From Sphagnum compactum (lineage: Eukaryota > Bryophyta > Sphagnopsida > Sphagnales): a stretch of 64,000 nucleotides of DNA. This document shows positions 21,220 to 32,363 of the stretch, piece by piece; the first letter of the stretch is position 1, and each line of letters starts with the position of its first letter. The stretch spans positions 16,795,872-16,859,871 of the forward strand of contig OZ234497.1 of assembly GCA_965153455.1 (NCBI GenBank), read 5' to 3'. Under the pieces are notes generated by a model, which did no database searches, was not told the DNA's origin, and saw only the letters and a program-made list of their open reading frames with translations. The position numbers and the translations under genes were made by a program.

Positions 21220-22071
21220 CTACCAATCCTTGCGAATTTCGAAGGAGTAATGGACATCGAGAAAAACAGTGCCATCATCGTCAATGAACCTTGTCCTTGC
21301 ACTGTAAGGGCCTCTTGCCAAAGCTCCAGAGGGGGTCTCCTGCTCTGCCATGATGTGAAGGTAGGGTTCCTGTTGAGGAGCGAAGGTGCCGAGCATGGAG
21401 CGTGTCTGGTCGACCATGATTCCGGCTTTCCAAACCGCGTTGATGCAAGAGAGACCGGAGACGATGTTGTTGCGAACGGTGAAGATGAACTTGAGCTGGT
21501 AGTGGGAGCCTTCTTTGAGCGAGAAAGTGTGTCCCCGGGCGTTGGTGGTGAGCGGAAGTGGCATGTCAAGCTCTTCTCTTCCTCTCACCTGAATCCCTAA
21601 CCTCAACACCTTCACTTCAGGATCCGACTCGAATCCGTCTCCTCCTCCTACGGCGTCCAGCAAGCTTGCGGAGGATCCTAGTAGCTGCTCCTTCCATCTC
21701 CTCAGGCTTTCGTCTTCCTTGTCTTTCTCCAGTTGCTCCTTGAGCGGCACCTGGGGTCCTAATTCCAAATGGAGAAACTCTTCGTTTGCAGCTTCCTCTT
21801 CCTGATTTTCTTCTTCCTCCTCCTCAGAATCACAGGGGCTGACGACGTCGTCCTCATCAGGAACATCAACAACAATCTCAGATTTCTGTGCACAAGCTTT
21901 CACAACATTGTCAATGTCATTTCCGTTGCTGATTCCGTCGCTGTTTGTGTTTCCTAGTGGCGCATTCTCTTTCGCTGTCCGATGCACACTACTGCACCTC
22001 ACAAGTGTCGGTTCTTTTGGTAGCGATTTGCTTCCTGTTCGCGCAAACCAGTTTGTCACCGTCTTCGACAT
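21220..22071 (-). CDS. Rho GDP-dissociation inhibitor (ROP-GDI), copy 2
   Basis: A 283-residue uninterrupted ORF. It opens with MSKTVTNWFARTGSKSLPKE, closely matching copy 1, then a variable stretch and a strongly acidic segment (residues 68-97, with EEEEEE). The regulatory arm LGPQVPLKEQLEKDKEDESL is at about 104-123, and the immunoglobulin-like domain runs from about 150 to the end (VRNNIVSGL, WKAGIMVDQTRSMLGTFAPQ, ARGPYSARTRFIDDDG, YSFEIRKDW). Expected role: cytosolic sequestration of GDP-bound ROP GTPases. The arm and the C-terminal domain are nearly the same in both copies, while the N-terminal third differs by substitutions and indels, so the copies are not recent. Like copy 1 it has no intron and stops with TAG. 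The leader upstream is CT-rich. Confidence 0.96.
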   Translation of the reverse strand: MSKTVTNWFARTGSKSLPKEPTLVRCSSVHRTAKENAPLGNTNSDGISNGNDIDNVVKACAQKSEIVVDVPDEDDVVSPCDSEEEEEENQEEEAANEEFLHLELGPQVPLKEQLEKDKEDESLRRWKEQLLGSSASLLDAVGGGDGFESDPEVKVLRLGIQVRGREELDMPLPLTTNARGHTFSLKEGSHYQLKFIFTVRNNIVSGLSCINAVWKAGIMVDQTRSMLGTFAPQQEPYLHIMAEQETPSGALARGPYSARTRFIDDDGTVFLDVHYSFEIRKDW

Positions 22072-22379
22072 TTCCCCCCCCCCCTCCCTCTTGTTGCAGT
22101 GCTTCCCGCACCAACTGCTTCCCAGTTTCTCAGCTTCTCACGATAAATGCAGTTCTCTATCGATTCTCATACTCCTCACACACAAGTACTTGACTCCGTC
22201 GCTGTTGCTGCAGCACTCCAGAGCTCTCAATCAAACCTCCAGCTTTGCGCTCCTCGGTCCTGTCTCATTCCGTGTATCTCTCTGTCTGTCTTTCTGCGTG
22301 TCCTTCCTCAACAAACAACTACCGCCATACCGCTTGTCGGTCTCGCTTCCTTCTAACACCAAGCCTTCCTTGAAGTGCA

Positions 22380-22640
22380 AACTGTCCGTTCTCTCTCTCT
22401 CTCTCTTTCTCAATCAGACGTTGATCTCCTTCTGGAGTTCTGAAATTCTAAAGAGCTCAGATTGGTACTCGAGAAAAGAAAACAACTGAGGGATCTAGAG
22501 ATCTGGACAAGGAAAGCTGCGAAGGAGAGAGAGAGAGAGAGAGAGAGAATGCAGGCGCAATTTTCTCACGGGTGGTTTAGTTTTTCCCTCATCAGCTGCT
22601 TGCTTGCTTGTTTTCTTTCTTTCTTTCTTTGATGCTGCTG
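22380..22640. repeat. CT/GA and CTTT microsatellites upstream of RhoGDI copy 2
   Basis: CT run near 22393-22409, GA run near 22527-22549 and CTTT run near 22612-22631. These lie in the presumed leader or promoter of copy 2; GA/CT tracts are common near plant transcription starts. Confidence 0.85.
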
Positions 22641-22745
22641 AATGCACTTGAGATGATGCTTTTTCTCATTCAAAGAGGCGGAGCGCAGGCGAAACCTAGA
22701 GTTGCGTTTCCCTTTCTTTATTTGGAGTGTTTGTGTTTTTTTTCG

Positions 22746-22898
22746 TCAACTGCTGTGATGGTGCGAGCTGTGAGAACCGAGATGTGCGTGGCGTGGAAAG
22801 TGGTAGGACCAGCCCACGACCGCGACGACGAGCAGCACCACCTGCAACAGCAGCATCTTCGTCCGCCATCGCCACGCCGCTGCTGCCCCAACGCTCAT
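22746..22898 (-). CDS. Small ORF, signal-peptide or membrane-anchor-like, His-rich tail
   Basis: A 50-codon frame in a GC-rich patch on the same strand as RhoGDI copy 2 and 675 bases upstream of its ATG. It starts MSVGAAAAWRWRTK (positively charged), continues with the hydrophobic core MLLLQVVLLVVAVVGW and ends with a histidine/serine-rich tail (six of the last seventeen residues are H) before TGA. Third positions are mostly G or C, unlike the surrounding DNA. It could be a small secreted or anchored peptide, the first exon of a larger type II membrane protein, or an upstream ORF of RhoGDI copy 2. I do not recognise a family. Confidence 0.35.
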   Translation of the reverse strand: MSVGAAAAWRWRTKMLLLQVVLLVVAVVGWSYHFPRHAHLGSHSSHHHSS

Positions 22899-22989
22899 TC
22901 TCGCCGCGATCTGCGTCTTCCTCGTCCTTCATCCGTTCACCCATTCATCCAAATTCCTTGTGTGTCCTTTGTTTTTTACCTACCTACAT

Positions 22990-24055
22990 AACAAAAATTG
23001 CAGTTTTGTTGGGATTCGTCAAAAATTCCAGACATAATTATTATTAACCCTTTCTGTATGCAGACGAGGGTTTACAGTAGTCTTATTAGTGTACTAATGT
23101 ACAGAGGTGTTGAATAGGCTTGTGTCTCTAGGTGTATGAAAAAAATGTTATGGCCAATCAAATTTCCTGGATTTGAATTTTATTTCTTAGTCTTCTTGAG
23201 TGAATTTACTAGGGTTACATGTTTAATAGGGTTTCATAGGTTTGTGAGAATTTCAATGGAAATGGTAGAAAGGGACCATTATTTTCAATCTTTAGTAGAA
23301 TAAGTTTTGAAGATTTTTTTCCAGGCCAATGAGATTGCTGGATTTGGTGATCTGAATTGGGTTTTTTAGTTATCTTGAGTGAATTAAGAGTTCAGTGAGC
23401 TACTTAAAGACAAGGTCTCTCGTACATCACTCGTGTACTTTGTTATTACTTATAACGCAAGTTTCCTCATCCTTTCCAAATTTGAAAAAACTCCTAGAAT
23501 TGAAAGCCCTCAGGCAAGAGCATTATTGCAATCAGGCTTGGGCTTGACTCTTGCCTTGCACATCCTTATTTTGGTGATGCACTCACCTCAAGCTTTGCCC
23601 TACACATAAAGTACTGGCAGAAAAATTCTTCTATATCTTGAGGGCACGTTACCCAGTGGAGTTTTTTATAGGTAAGTGTGGAGAGGGCGGAAGGGGCGGG
23701 TGGGGTGCATTTTGAAAAGTGAATTGTCGGCTTTGGCAAGCATCTTGCTTTTGTAAAAAAATTCTGTTGCACCCACCAGGTATTGAAAGAAGAACCTTTT
23801 TAAGGGATTTTTGCCAATGGTTTATGTGTGAGGTAATGCCCTCAAAAGCAAGTTGCTCCCAAAATACTTTGGCTACGCCCTGCTCAAGGCTGTTACTCTA
23901 CACTGCAAACACTTAAGCCACATTTTTTTACAAAAACTCAATGGTTATCGAGTGGCCTTTTTGCCTCTTTATAGTCCCCGCTGCATAAGGCACAATGGAC
24001 AGCTCTTCTTGCATCAACCTGAACCTAACCATTGTTCAAAATCCCTGTGCTCATT
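22990..24055. other. Spacer without recognisable features
   Basis: Short open frames only; no motif or repeat stands out. Confidence 0.5.
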
Positions 24056-24057
24056 CT

Positions 24058-24127
24058 GTAAATCCACATGCCCCTTGCCCAAATCCACATGGTCATTGCC
24101 CAAATCCACATGGCCATTGCGCAAATC
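24058..24127. repeat. Short tandem repeat, 21 bp x 3
   Basis: CCCAAATCCACATGGCCATTG-like units. Confidence 0.85.
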
Positions 24128-24589
24128 ATGAAATCCGTTACATTATCAAACATGCCAGGTACATGCCAATTGTGCCCAATAGGGTATGTATCTATGAGGA
24201 ATTGGGTGAGAGCCCCTTAGGGCCAGCCAACATTTCTGAGCAGGCAGCAAAATGGTCTCAATGGCTTGTCCCTGGGAGGTTCTGTAACATGTGATGTAGT
24301 TGGAGGTAATGTATTGAGTATCATGCATGGGGAGGAGAGGTATTCCTGAATAGAGTCTGTTGGGTTAGGCATGGAGTAGTTTACACTGCCTTCAGCCAGT
24401 GTAAAACTCTGGATTATGTGAACCAGCAACCACCAGTGCACCATCCATTGAAAACCCATCATGACTTAGTAGTGGTTCATAGTTCATACCACAACTGAGT
24501 TTAGTTACCAAGGTAACCTAGCATCTATACTCTCCAACTTCCCCCTCACACTACCTACACAACAACCTATGTGAGTGGGAAACGATCAT

Positions 24590-24670
24590 AGGTAAGTAGG
24601 TAAAGAATGTAAGTGGTTACTATGTCGGTAGGTAAGTAGGTAAGGCAATTGATTGCTAGTAGGTAGATAG
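24590..24670. repeat. GGTAAGTA-type microsatellite
   Basis: GTAGGTAAGTAGG motifs recur imperfectly. Confidence 0.75.
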
Positions 24671-24834
24671 ATGCATGTGGAAGGTTCATAAATAGTACAT
24701 ATCTGTCACAACATGGTTAGCTATGGGACAGAAAAATATTACAATGAAAAAATATTTCCTGTTCACACACCATCCATCCACTGGTGGATGCCGGCTCACT
24801 TTGGCCTAAAATCTTTGCTTTAAACTCTTTGTTG

Positions 24835-25165
24835 TTGGCCTTGCCTACCATGGCAAGGATATTGAATTTAGATTCATTATAGAGTATAGTAGCTTAAGGG
24901 ATTTTAATAGGCCCCTAGGTAGTAGGTGGATTTTCATATGAGGATTTTGGAAAGATGATATTTGGGCTTCTGTTGAAACTTGAGATTAGTTATATAGAGT
25001 TATGATATCTTGAAGGATTTTGGTTTCTCTTAGAGGATTTTTTTTGAAGATCATATATATTTTTTGGGTAGTGAAAGATTTGAGTTTCCCTAATTCTTCT
25101 TTTGCCTTCAGATACTTGTAAATGTAAAATGGCAAGGCCAAAGTGTGACACACCTCTTGTTTTTT
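24835..25165 (+). repeat. Dispersed repeat R2, copy 1
   Basis: About 330 bases that match, on the opposite strand, 53525-53860. Shared blocks in order: GGCAAGGATATT, AGATTCATTATAGAGTATAG, TATGAGGATTTT, TGAGATTAGTTAT, TCTTCTTTTGCC and GACACACC. It is non-coding; the class is unknown (possible solo LTR or non-autonomous element). Confidence 0.85.
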
Positions 25166-25510
25166 TAAGTATTTGGAGGTTTGCTAAAGTTTTTGAGGAA
25201 TTAGGTCATGATGGAGACTGCAATGAATTGTTTGTTTGTCGGTTGTAAGATGTGGGTGATAATTGATGCCAAGCTAAAAGTAGAGGCTTGAACAGGGAAA
25301 AGCTGACTTGCAGATTATTGTCAAGATGCCACAGCTGATGGATGTCCACTGAATCTTCTTCTGTCAGCTACTTCCCAACTGTCCACAGAGAAGGCAACAT
25401 AATAAGTGGCTACAATATAATAGTTACTCCTGAAAAAGGCCACAATAGCTAGTCAAACCAGATTACGTGATTGAGAGGCTCGTCCCTAGCCAGTAGGTCT
25501 TGGGATATAA

Positions 25511-25594
25511 ACCAAGTTTACATCAAATGGATGAACTCCCAGGATATATAAGGATTTATATCCTGGGAGTTCATCCATTTGATGTAAACTTGGT
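25511..25594. repeat. Perfect 38-bp inverted repeat with 8-base loop
   Basis: Arms 25511-25548 and 25557-25594 are exact reverse complements (ACCAAGTTTACATCAAATGG... pairs with ...TTTGATGTAAACTTGGT). The loop is TAAGGATT. The stem would make a long hairpin RNA if transcribed. Confidence 0.95.
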
Positions 25595-26649
25595 GTGAAG
25601 TTCATTGCACATGAAACACAACAGGGGGGAAAACAAATTAGAGAGGAGTAAACAAAGAAACTTAAGACATAGGCCAATTACAGGGGTTTTTCTTCAATTG
25701 ATGACACCAATTAACAAATCCATTGTTGGAGGAATGAAAGGTTGTAGTGAGGTTGTAGTGAACCCAACATCATACGTGAGAATGGGAAGTGGGTCTAGAC
25801 CAGGGTATATTTCATGGTTATTTGGCAAAACTTTTTTACGTATATCACCTATATTTTAAGATTTTTTGGGTTCTTTGACAAATATCAGTGTGGGGTATAT
25901 CTCTGAATATTTGGGGGTTTTTTTTTAATTGAGCCCAAGTTCTTTGAGGTTTTATAATAGAATTTCGGAGTTTTTTTTAAAATAGAACCTTGATACTAGT
26001 TTCAAACTACCAAAGTATCTTACACTCTACCAACTGCCAACATCTAGAAATGCAAGATGAGAGAAGAGCAAAGCAAAAGTCTATCAACATATTTTAAAAC
26101 ACAAATGCAATAAATATTTCAGTTTTGCTCCATTAATTTCTAAAGAGGTAAGTGGATCAAATTCTCACAATGCCCCACTTTTTGAGTTTTTTTTAAACCA
26201 AACTATTATGCTATTTATATTAGCAAGACTTGGATAACTCTAAAACTAAGGATTTGTCATCATTTTTTTAATCCATCTTTTTATTAATGAACATTACAAT
26301 TGGTATTACTTGTGATAACTAAACAAGTTGCTCAATGAGAAGCTTAACAACCCTGTGTAGTGGAAAAAAATGGATACAACAGACCCATGATGACTATCCA
26401 TTAGAGTCATCACAAAAATCACATGATATTACTACCAATCACATGGTCACACCAATGCCAAAAACTATTCTGGCAAAAAAAATTCAAGTTCCACTTCAAG
26501 TTCAAATTCAGCATCCAATTCTTATGTTAGAATTGATTGTACCTCACATGTGGATGGAAGATTCCAAAACTTTGGGCACCCAATAACCTAACATGTGGGT
26601 CAAAAGGCCAATTCTTGTTGACAAAGATCAACTTGTCGAGATTTTTTAT

Positions 26650-28650
26650 CTAAAGGCAACATTTACAAAGTGCAATGAGAATGTTGGCAATTGAAAAAAT
26701 CCATTCAATTTCAATTTGGTTGGTTGGGATGCCTAATATTTGTCTTGCCAAGCTAACAATTGTTGGAAACTTGTGTTCTTTGATCTGCCACCAAATCAAA
26801 ACACACTTGTAAATGCTTGCATCAACATGATATTGATGATATCCATAAAGTTCTCTTCCAACAATCTTTATCCATGTGTTTATAGTTGTGTTAGTGGTGT
26901 GAAACAGATCTCTAAAACTACCACCATCTAGGGATTCAAATGTTTGAGGTTCATCAACAAGTGGTAATGATGACTTGTAGACCTTCATTAACAAAGGTAA
27001 CAACATAGGTTCATCATATGCAACAACCAAAATTGTTGCATTTTCATAACTTACATAAGTGTTCATAAGACGCATGGACTTAAATATGGGATCTAACATT
27101 ATTGCCAATCAATATATTGTGACCTTTCTTTTTTTCAACTACATGTAAAACAAAAAACAAAAGGTCTAGGACATCCAACACCTATTGTTTGATGCAATGA
27201 ACAAGCACTTTTAATTATTGATTTTAAAAAAAGCTTTTATGTTCACCAAGCTATTAGGAACAATCACAAATGCAAGGTCTTTGTGAAGGACATCACAACA
27301 AGTAGAAATGATGTAATGTAGGGCGTTTCCAAAAAGTTAATGCCCTCAACTATGGTTCAGAACACAACTAGTCATAACAGGATTCAAAAACCTTCACAAC
27401 AACTTCACAAATTGCCCAAGTATTTGGAGAAGGTATCTAGCTTCATAAAACCACTATTTGTTGACTATAACATAGGGCAATAACACCCCATAACATCAAT
27501 GCATCTTAGAAGAATAAGACTTGGCTTGCAAACTTGTAAACACCAAAAAGAAAACACATAACCCCCTTGCCACAAGTCCAAGATACAAAAAAATTTAAAA
27601 AAAAAACAAACAGAAAACAAAAATATATATGAAAAAAGGGCAAGAAGGAAGTCACGTACCTAGTTTTCATGGGCATGTTTAATTTTTTGGGCCTTAATTT
27701 AGAATCTATGCATGCTTTAAGCTTGCCTTCCTTTGCTAGATTTTTTCAACCATGTAATACACTTTTGGAAATTAGTTTGTACACCCTTTATAAATGCACT
27801 AATTAGTCCTTGAATCATCTTTTCATTTGTTGTTGCAGATTAATAGATCTTGGAGAAGGCATGCCTAAAAGAAGACTCATGAAATGGTTCCAACATGCCC
27901 AAAGTCCTACACAACACCACATAAGTAAGAATCATTGCACATGATTGGAAATCAGCCCCTTCATCCTTCACATATGCAAGAATCTTATTGGTGAGGGAAA
28001 ACTTGTCAATAAGTTCTCGTAGTTTAGGAGCCATGGTTGCATTGTTGGTGGTGGTGGCTTCAAATAAACCAATTGTCACATGCTTAGGCTCCCAATTGCT
28101 AGATAAGAAGTTGACAACCACAATAAACACATTGTGTGCTCTTGTAGACACCCACAAATCAAAAGTGCATATGGCAAACATGCAACTGACTAATGCAAGT
28201 TACACATATGTACCAAAGTCTTTTCCACCAAGGTTAGCATAACCTCTTCCACAAAAACTTTTTTTGATAGGAAGACCACCCTTGGGCATAACTTGTAAGG
28301 TGTATGTAACCAAACAAATTCAACCATCCTCATGGGCAAAACACTTTTAATGACATACAACATTACATCTTCCAAGAATCCAACCTATGTATCATTGTCT
28401 TTTCTAAACTAGTTTGTGGATGAAAAAAATCTAAAAATTACACTCAAGGCAATGCATGGGCGTTTAGTTGTTGGATGATGTTCAAATGCAGGTCTAGGCC
28501 GGTTACTAATTTTTTCCACATACATTTTCAACTAGGCATTATGTTCCATTTCAACATGTTTCTTCATGGTTGTTATGCCATTGGATTTGTGGTAAGTAAT
28601 GAACTATTTTCAACTTCTGGTGCGTAAGGCTAAGATTTCAAGGCCCATTA
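26650..28650 (-). pseudogene. hAT transposase, copy A
   Basis: Read on the minus strand from the high end: a BED zinc-finger remnant (YHKSNGITTMKKHVEMEH, about 28560-28610), then a block LCPRVVFLSKKVFVEEVM...VEKTL, the catalytic-region start CTFDLWVSTRAHNVF and TIGLFEAT, later IMLDPIFKS...LLMKVY, and the C-terminal hAT dimerisation region (LARQILGIPTNQIEIEWIFS, then IANILIALCKCCL; 26650-26760). Stops and frame changes break it into pieces. Family role: hAT transposases cut and paste DNA elements with 8-bp target duplications. Ends of the element were not found. Confidence 0.85.
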
Positions 28651-30136
28651 TTTGATGGTGATAAATAATACATCACATGATTTGGTTTTGGGTAAGATTG
28701 ATAGGTTGGTTGTTGTTCACGTAATCAAAAGTTAAGGTGACCGAGTTGCAGTTGTGCGGTTTCCATGTTGCACCTTGTTTTTTCAAATCAGTCAACTACT
28801 TCCCCAAAGCACAACACTTTTTAATTGCATGTTTTTCAACCTTTGTAGATTCACCTTCAATGTTGTTGTTGGTAGAACCTACAAAAACATGTGGAATATT
28901 GAAAATGAAATCCCTAACTAAATCATTTAAAGATTCCATGTAAGACAAGAAGGGAATATTGAAACACAAAAACATGTGGTTTGGAATTTTAGAAGGTGCA
29001 AGGTTTAAGGAAGCCAAGGAGAAGCCCTAAAGAACTTGTTGTCTAACATGCAACCCAACAATGACCTTCCTCAAGAACTAAGCTCTAAAAAAGGTGAATA
29101 AAAGTTTGTTCAAAAATTGATCTCAAGGTGAGATCACAAGCTTGCCGAAAATTGAACTTGAGAAGGAAAACTCAATATCAAAAGTCAAAACAGAAGGTTT
29201 AAAATCAAGCAAAAAAACTTTGAAGAAACCCAAAGTCCTAATGAACTTGTTACAACCTGCAGTTTCTACTTGATGAACTTATTACAACTTCTACAACAAT
29301 TGGTAAAGGATATGAACACACAACACAAACAAAGTTGAACTTGAAACTTGTTCGATAATCAAGTTTTGGAATAAACGAACACACAAATTCGAGAATCAAA
29401 ATATGGACTTAAACTAAGGCATTCGATGAAGAATGTTCAAGAATGAATAATGAATTGCAAAGAACTTGAAAGGGGTAGCACAAAAACATAAAACTTGGAA
29501 ACTGGTATCTCAAAAAAAATATTTATAAATTATGTATATGAGATACAAAAACAATTGCTATTGTGATGTCCATTTATGGTCAATGCATGTAATGTGCTTT
29601 CACCCAAATGGAGCATATCAAAACAATAAATGAAAATTAATAGTCCATATCAAGCAAACAATCCTTCCAAAATACAAATGATGGAATAGCCAAAATGATT
29701 TTTTTGAATGCCTAGAGGGTGGGGGGTAGATTTGTGAGAACCTATTAGCTTTTAAATCAGTAGTCTTTAAATATGTTATCACAATAACTAAAGCTTCTCC
29801 TGAGTGGATGCATTTGAATTTTCCATTTCTTTCTTGCCTTGCAACACAACATGGAATTCAATTTGTTGTCCAAATTAAGGATGTGAAAAGATCATTATTG
29901 TTTAAGGTCAATAAACATCAACTAGAGATAGTTGTAAATAACACATTCCAAAACATATATCATTTTTACTAGCAAATATGAACACATAATGTTTCAAATG
30001 GATTTTTAGTTTATGGAAATAAATCACAAGGATTGCTCCATGTTTAGAATAATCAATGTACAAATCTAAATGGAGAATCATTCCTCACATAATTTGAAAG
30101 TTGAGAAACTATATAAAGCTAGTTCTTGCTATGGAC
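28651..30136. other. Spacer between hAT copies A and B
   Basis: No motif recognised; AACTTG/CAAGTT-rich stretch at 29.0-29.5 kb. Some of it may be untranslated hAT flank. Confidence 0.45.
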
Positions 30137-30139
30137 AAT

Positions 30140-30293
30140 CACTACAACAAAAGGTGTCCTTGTACGCCAAGTGATTTCATTGAATTTTGAATGAATTCAC
30201 TGATTGTAGCGAACAGGGACTAGTGAAGAAGTAGTGAATTCATTGGTCTAATGAACAGGGACTAGTGAACTACACCCACATTTTCTAATAGTG
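30140..30293. mobile_element. CACTA-type MITE, 154 bp
   Basis: Left end CACTACAACAAAAGGTGT and right end (reverse complement) CACTATTAGAAAATGTGGGT form CACTA-type terminal inverted repeats. The element is flanked by AAT at 30137-30139 and 30294-30296, the 3-bp target duplication expected for this superfamily. Inside, an ACAGGGACTAGTGAA unit is repeated twice. It has no coding capacity and depends on a transposase elsewhere. Confidence 0.82.
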
Positions 30294-32363
30294 AATGTAT
30301 GTAAGGATAATGAATTTTTTTAGATAATAAACAAATTTTTTCACATGGTACTTGCCTTGACAAATCTTGCCATGAAGCCCAATATTGATCCATGTTCCTC
30401 TTGGAATGCATCCTTGTATTCAACATGCATGTCCATCAACTTATTAGTAGTTTCCATCACTAATAGTTAACATAAAAATAAAATAAATTAGTCATCAATT
30501 ACCCCATGTCCAACACCATTATTTGTCCTAATTACACATCATTAATCATTACAATAATGTTACATAACATTTTTATAGAACATCAAAGATGTGCTTTTAA
30601 TGTGAAATAAAATATAAAGTTTATCCAAATAAAATAGAAAAAGATGAACAAAAACTAATCTAAAAATTGTTTACCATCTAAATGTAAGTGTGAAGAATGG
30701 GTGAAAAAATACTCCGAAAAAAAAAGATTTGCACAAAAAGATTAATGGGCTTAAATATTAGCTTGTTCATAGATAGGGACCTTATAGACATTTATATTCT
30801 TATAACATATCACAAAGACAAAAAAACACATCTTCCAATTATGTTATTTGTTAATAAGAAGCAAACAACACTCATTGTGAAAATGACATTTGCCCCCAAA
30901 AAAGACATTTGAGGCACTTGTTTAAAACACAATGGTAGTCAAAGTTCAAAACAATTATTGAAGGCCCTAAATGAGACTATCAAGTGAAATTGTAGATGTC
31001 CATGTTGACATCATCTATGATGTCCTTGTTGTCAATATGAAACCATTTAAACAAAAATAACTTTTGATTCATGCACTCCTTCATAGGCTCATTGGTGCAT
31101 GATTCTATCTTGAATATGTCTAAGCAATTGTCAACATTTGTTTCCACTTGTCAAGCAAGTGTTAGCATTTGTTTTCACCTAAGGAAATTGGGAATCATGT
31201 GAAACATTTGAAACATGATGCAAGAGTTGTTCATAACATTTTAGCAACATTGTGCATAATCTTTTATGATCATATTTATTTACAACCAAAATGCCTTTTT
31301 TTGGCCCATGAAGGAATAGATGAAACACAAATTTTTGTATCAAGGGTCTAACATCAAACACAACATATTTGGATTCAACTTTTGTAAGAAAGAAAAAATA
31401 TGTTGTGTTTTTGCATCAAGGGTCTAACATCAAACACAACATATTTGTCTAAACAAACATCAATCTAACTTTAAACTTTTTGGTCAAAGCTTCAAATCCT
31501 TGAAATACATAACAACATTTTTTCTATCATCATCATTCATAAGAAGTTATGAATGTAGTTACCAAATGTCCATTCATTATATCCTTCATTGCATTTGGTA
31601 TCAACACAACAAATTCCTCACCCTTGATTGTATTGAATCCTTTCTATTTTGGCTAAAAATCAAAAGTAGAATCGAAGAGAAATCCATCCCAATGTTGGAT
31701 CCTCAATTTTTTGATCCAAACCAAATCCATAAAAAATCTGGTCCTTGATGAAGACTTAAAATATTGCAAAACTTGTTGATAACTTTAATAACAAAATAAA
31801 TTCATTTTCTCTATCTATAAAAGAAATTTGACTTTCAAACATTGGTATTTTCAAATAATAAAAATTTGCACGATAGACATATAAATATCAATATATTCAC
31901 ACAAAAAAATTTGTACAAAAGACACCAAATTTCAATACATGTAAACAACAAACTTGTGTGCAATAGGCATAAAGCATTTTTACATAGTTTGGGCAACAAA
32001 CTTTTGTGCAAAAGATAATGGCATATAATAATGAATAACCATTACCACTGAATGCTTGTGTGTAGATAGCTCTCAAGTGGATGTTAAGCATCATTCCATA
32101 CTTTTCAATGCAGATGCACTTGAAACGCAAACTTGATTACACCAACTATCTAATTGTGTTTCAAAAGAATCAATTCAAATATGCATGAGAAGTTTTTCTT
32201 TTACGAGCATACGCAAAAACATAATGCTAATATGGATTACATTCAACTACAATCCTACAATCTTTTTATTAAGAGGTTGTTGGAGTAGTGGGCATGTCAT
32301 GATGTTACTTATTTCTTCAAAAAAATTCAGAATTCAAGATTAAAATGTTTAGTCTTTACATGT

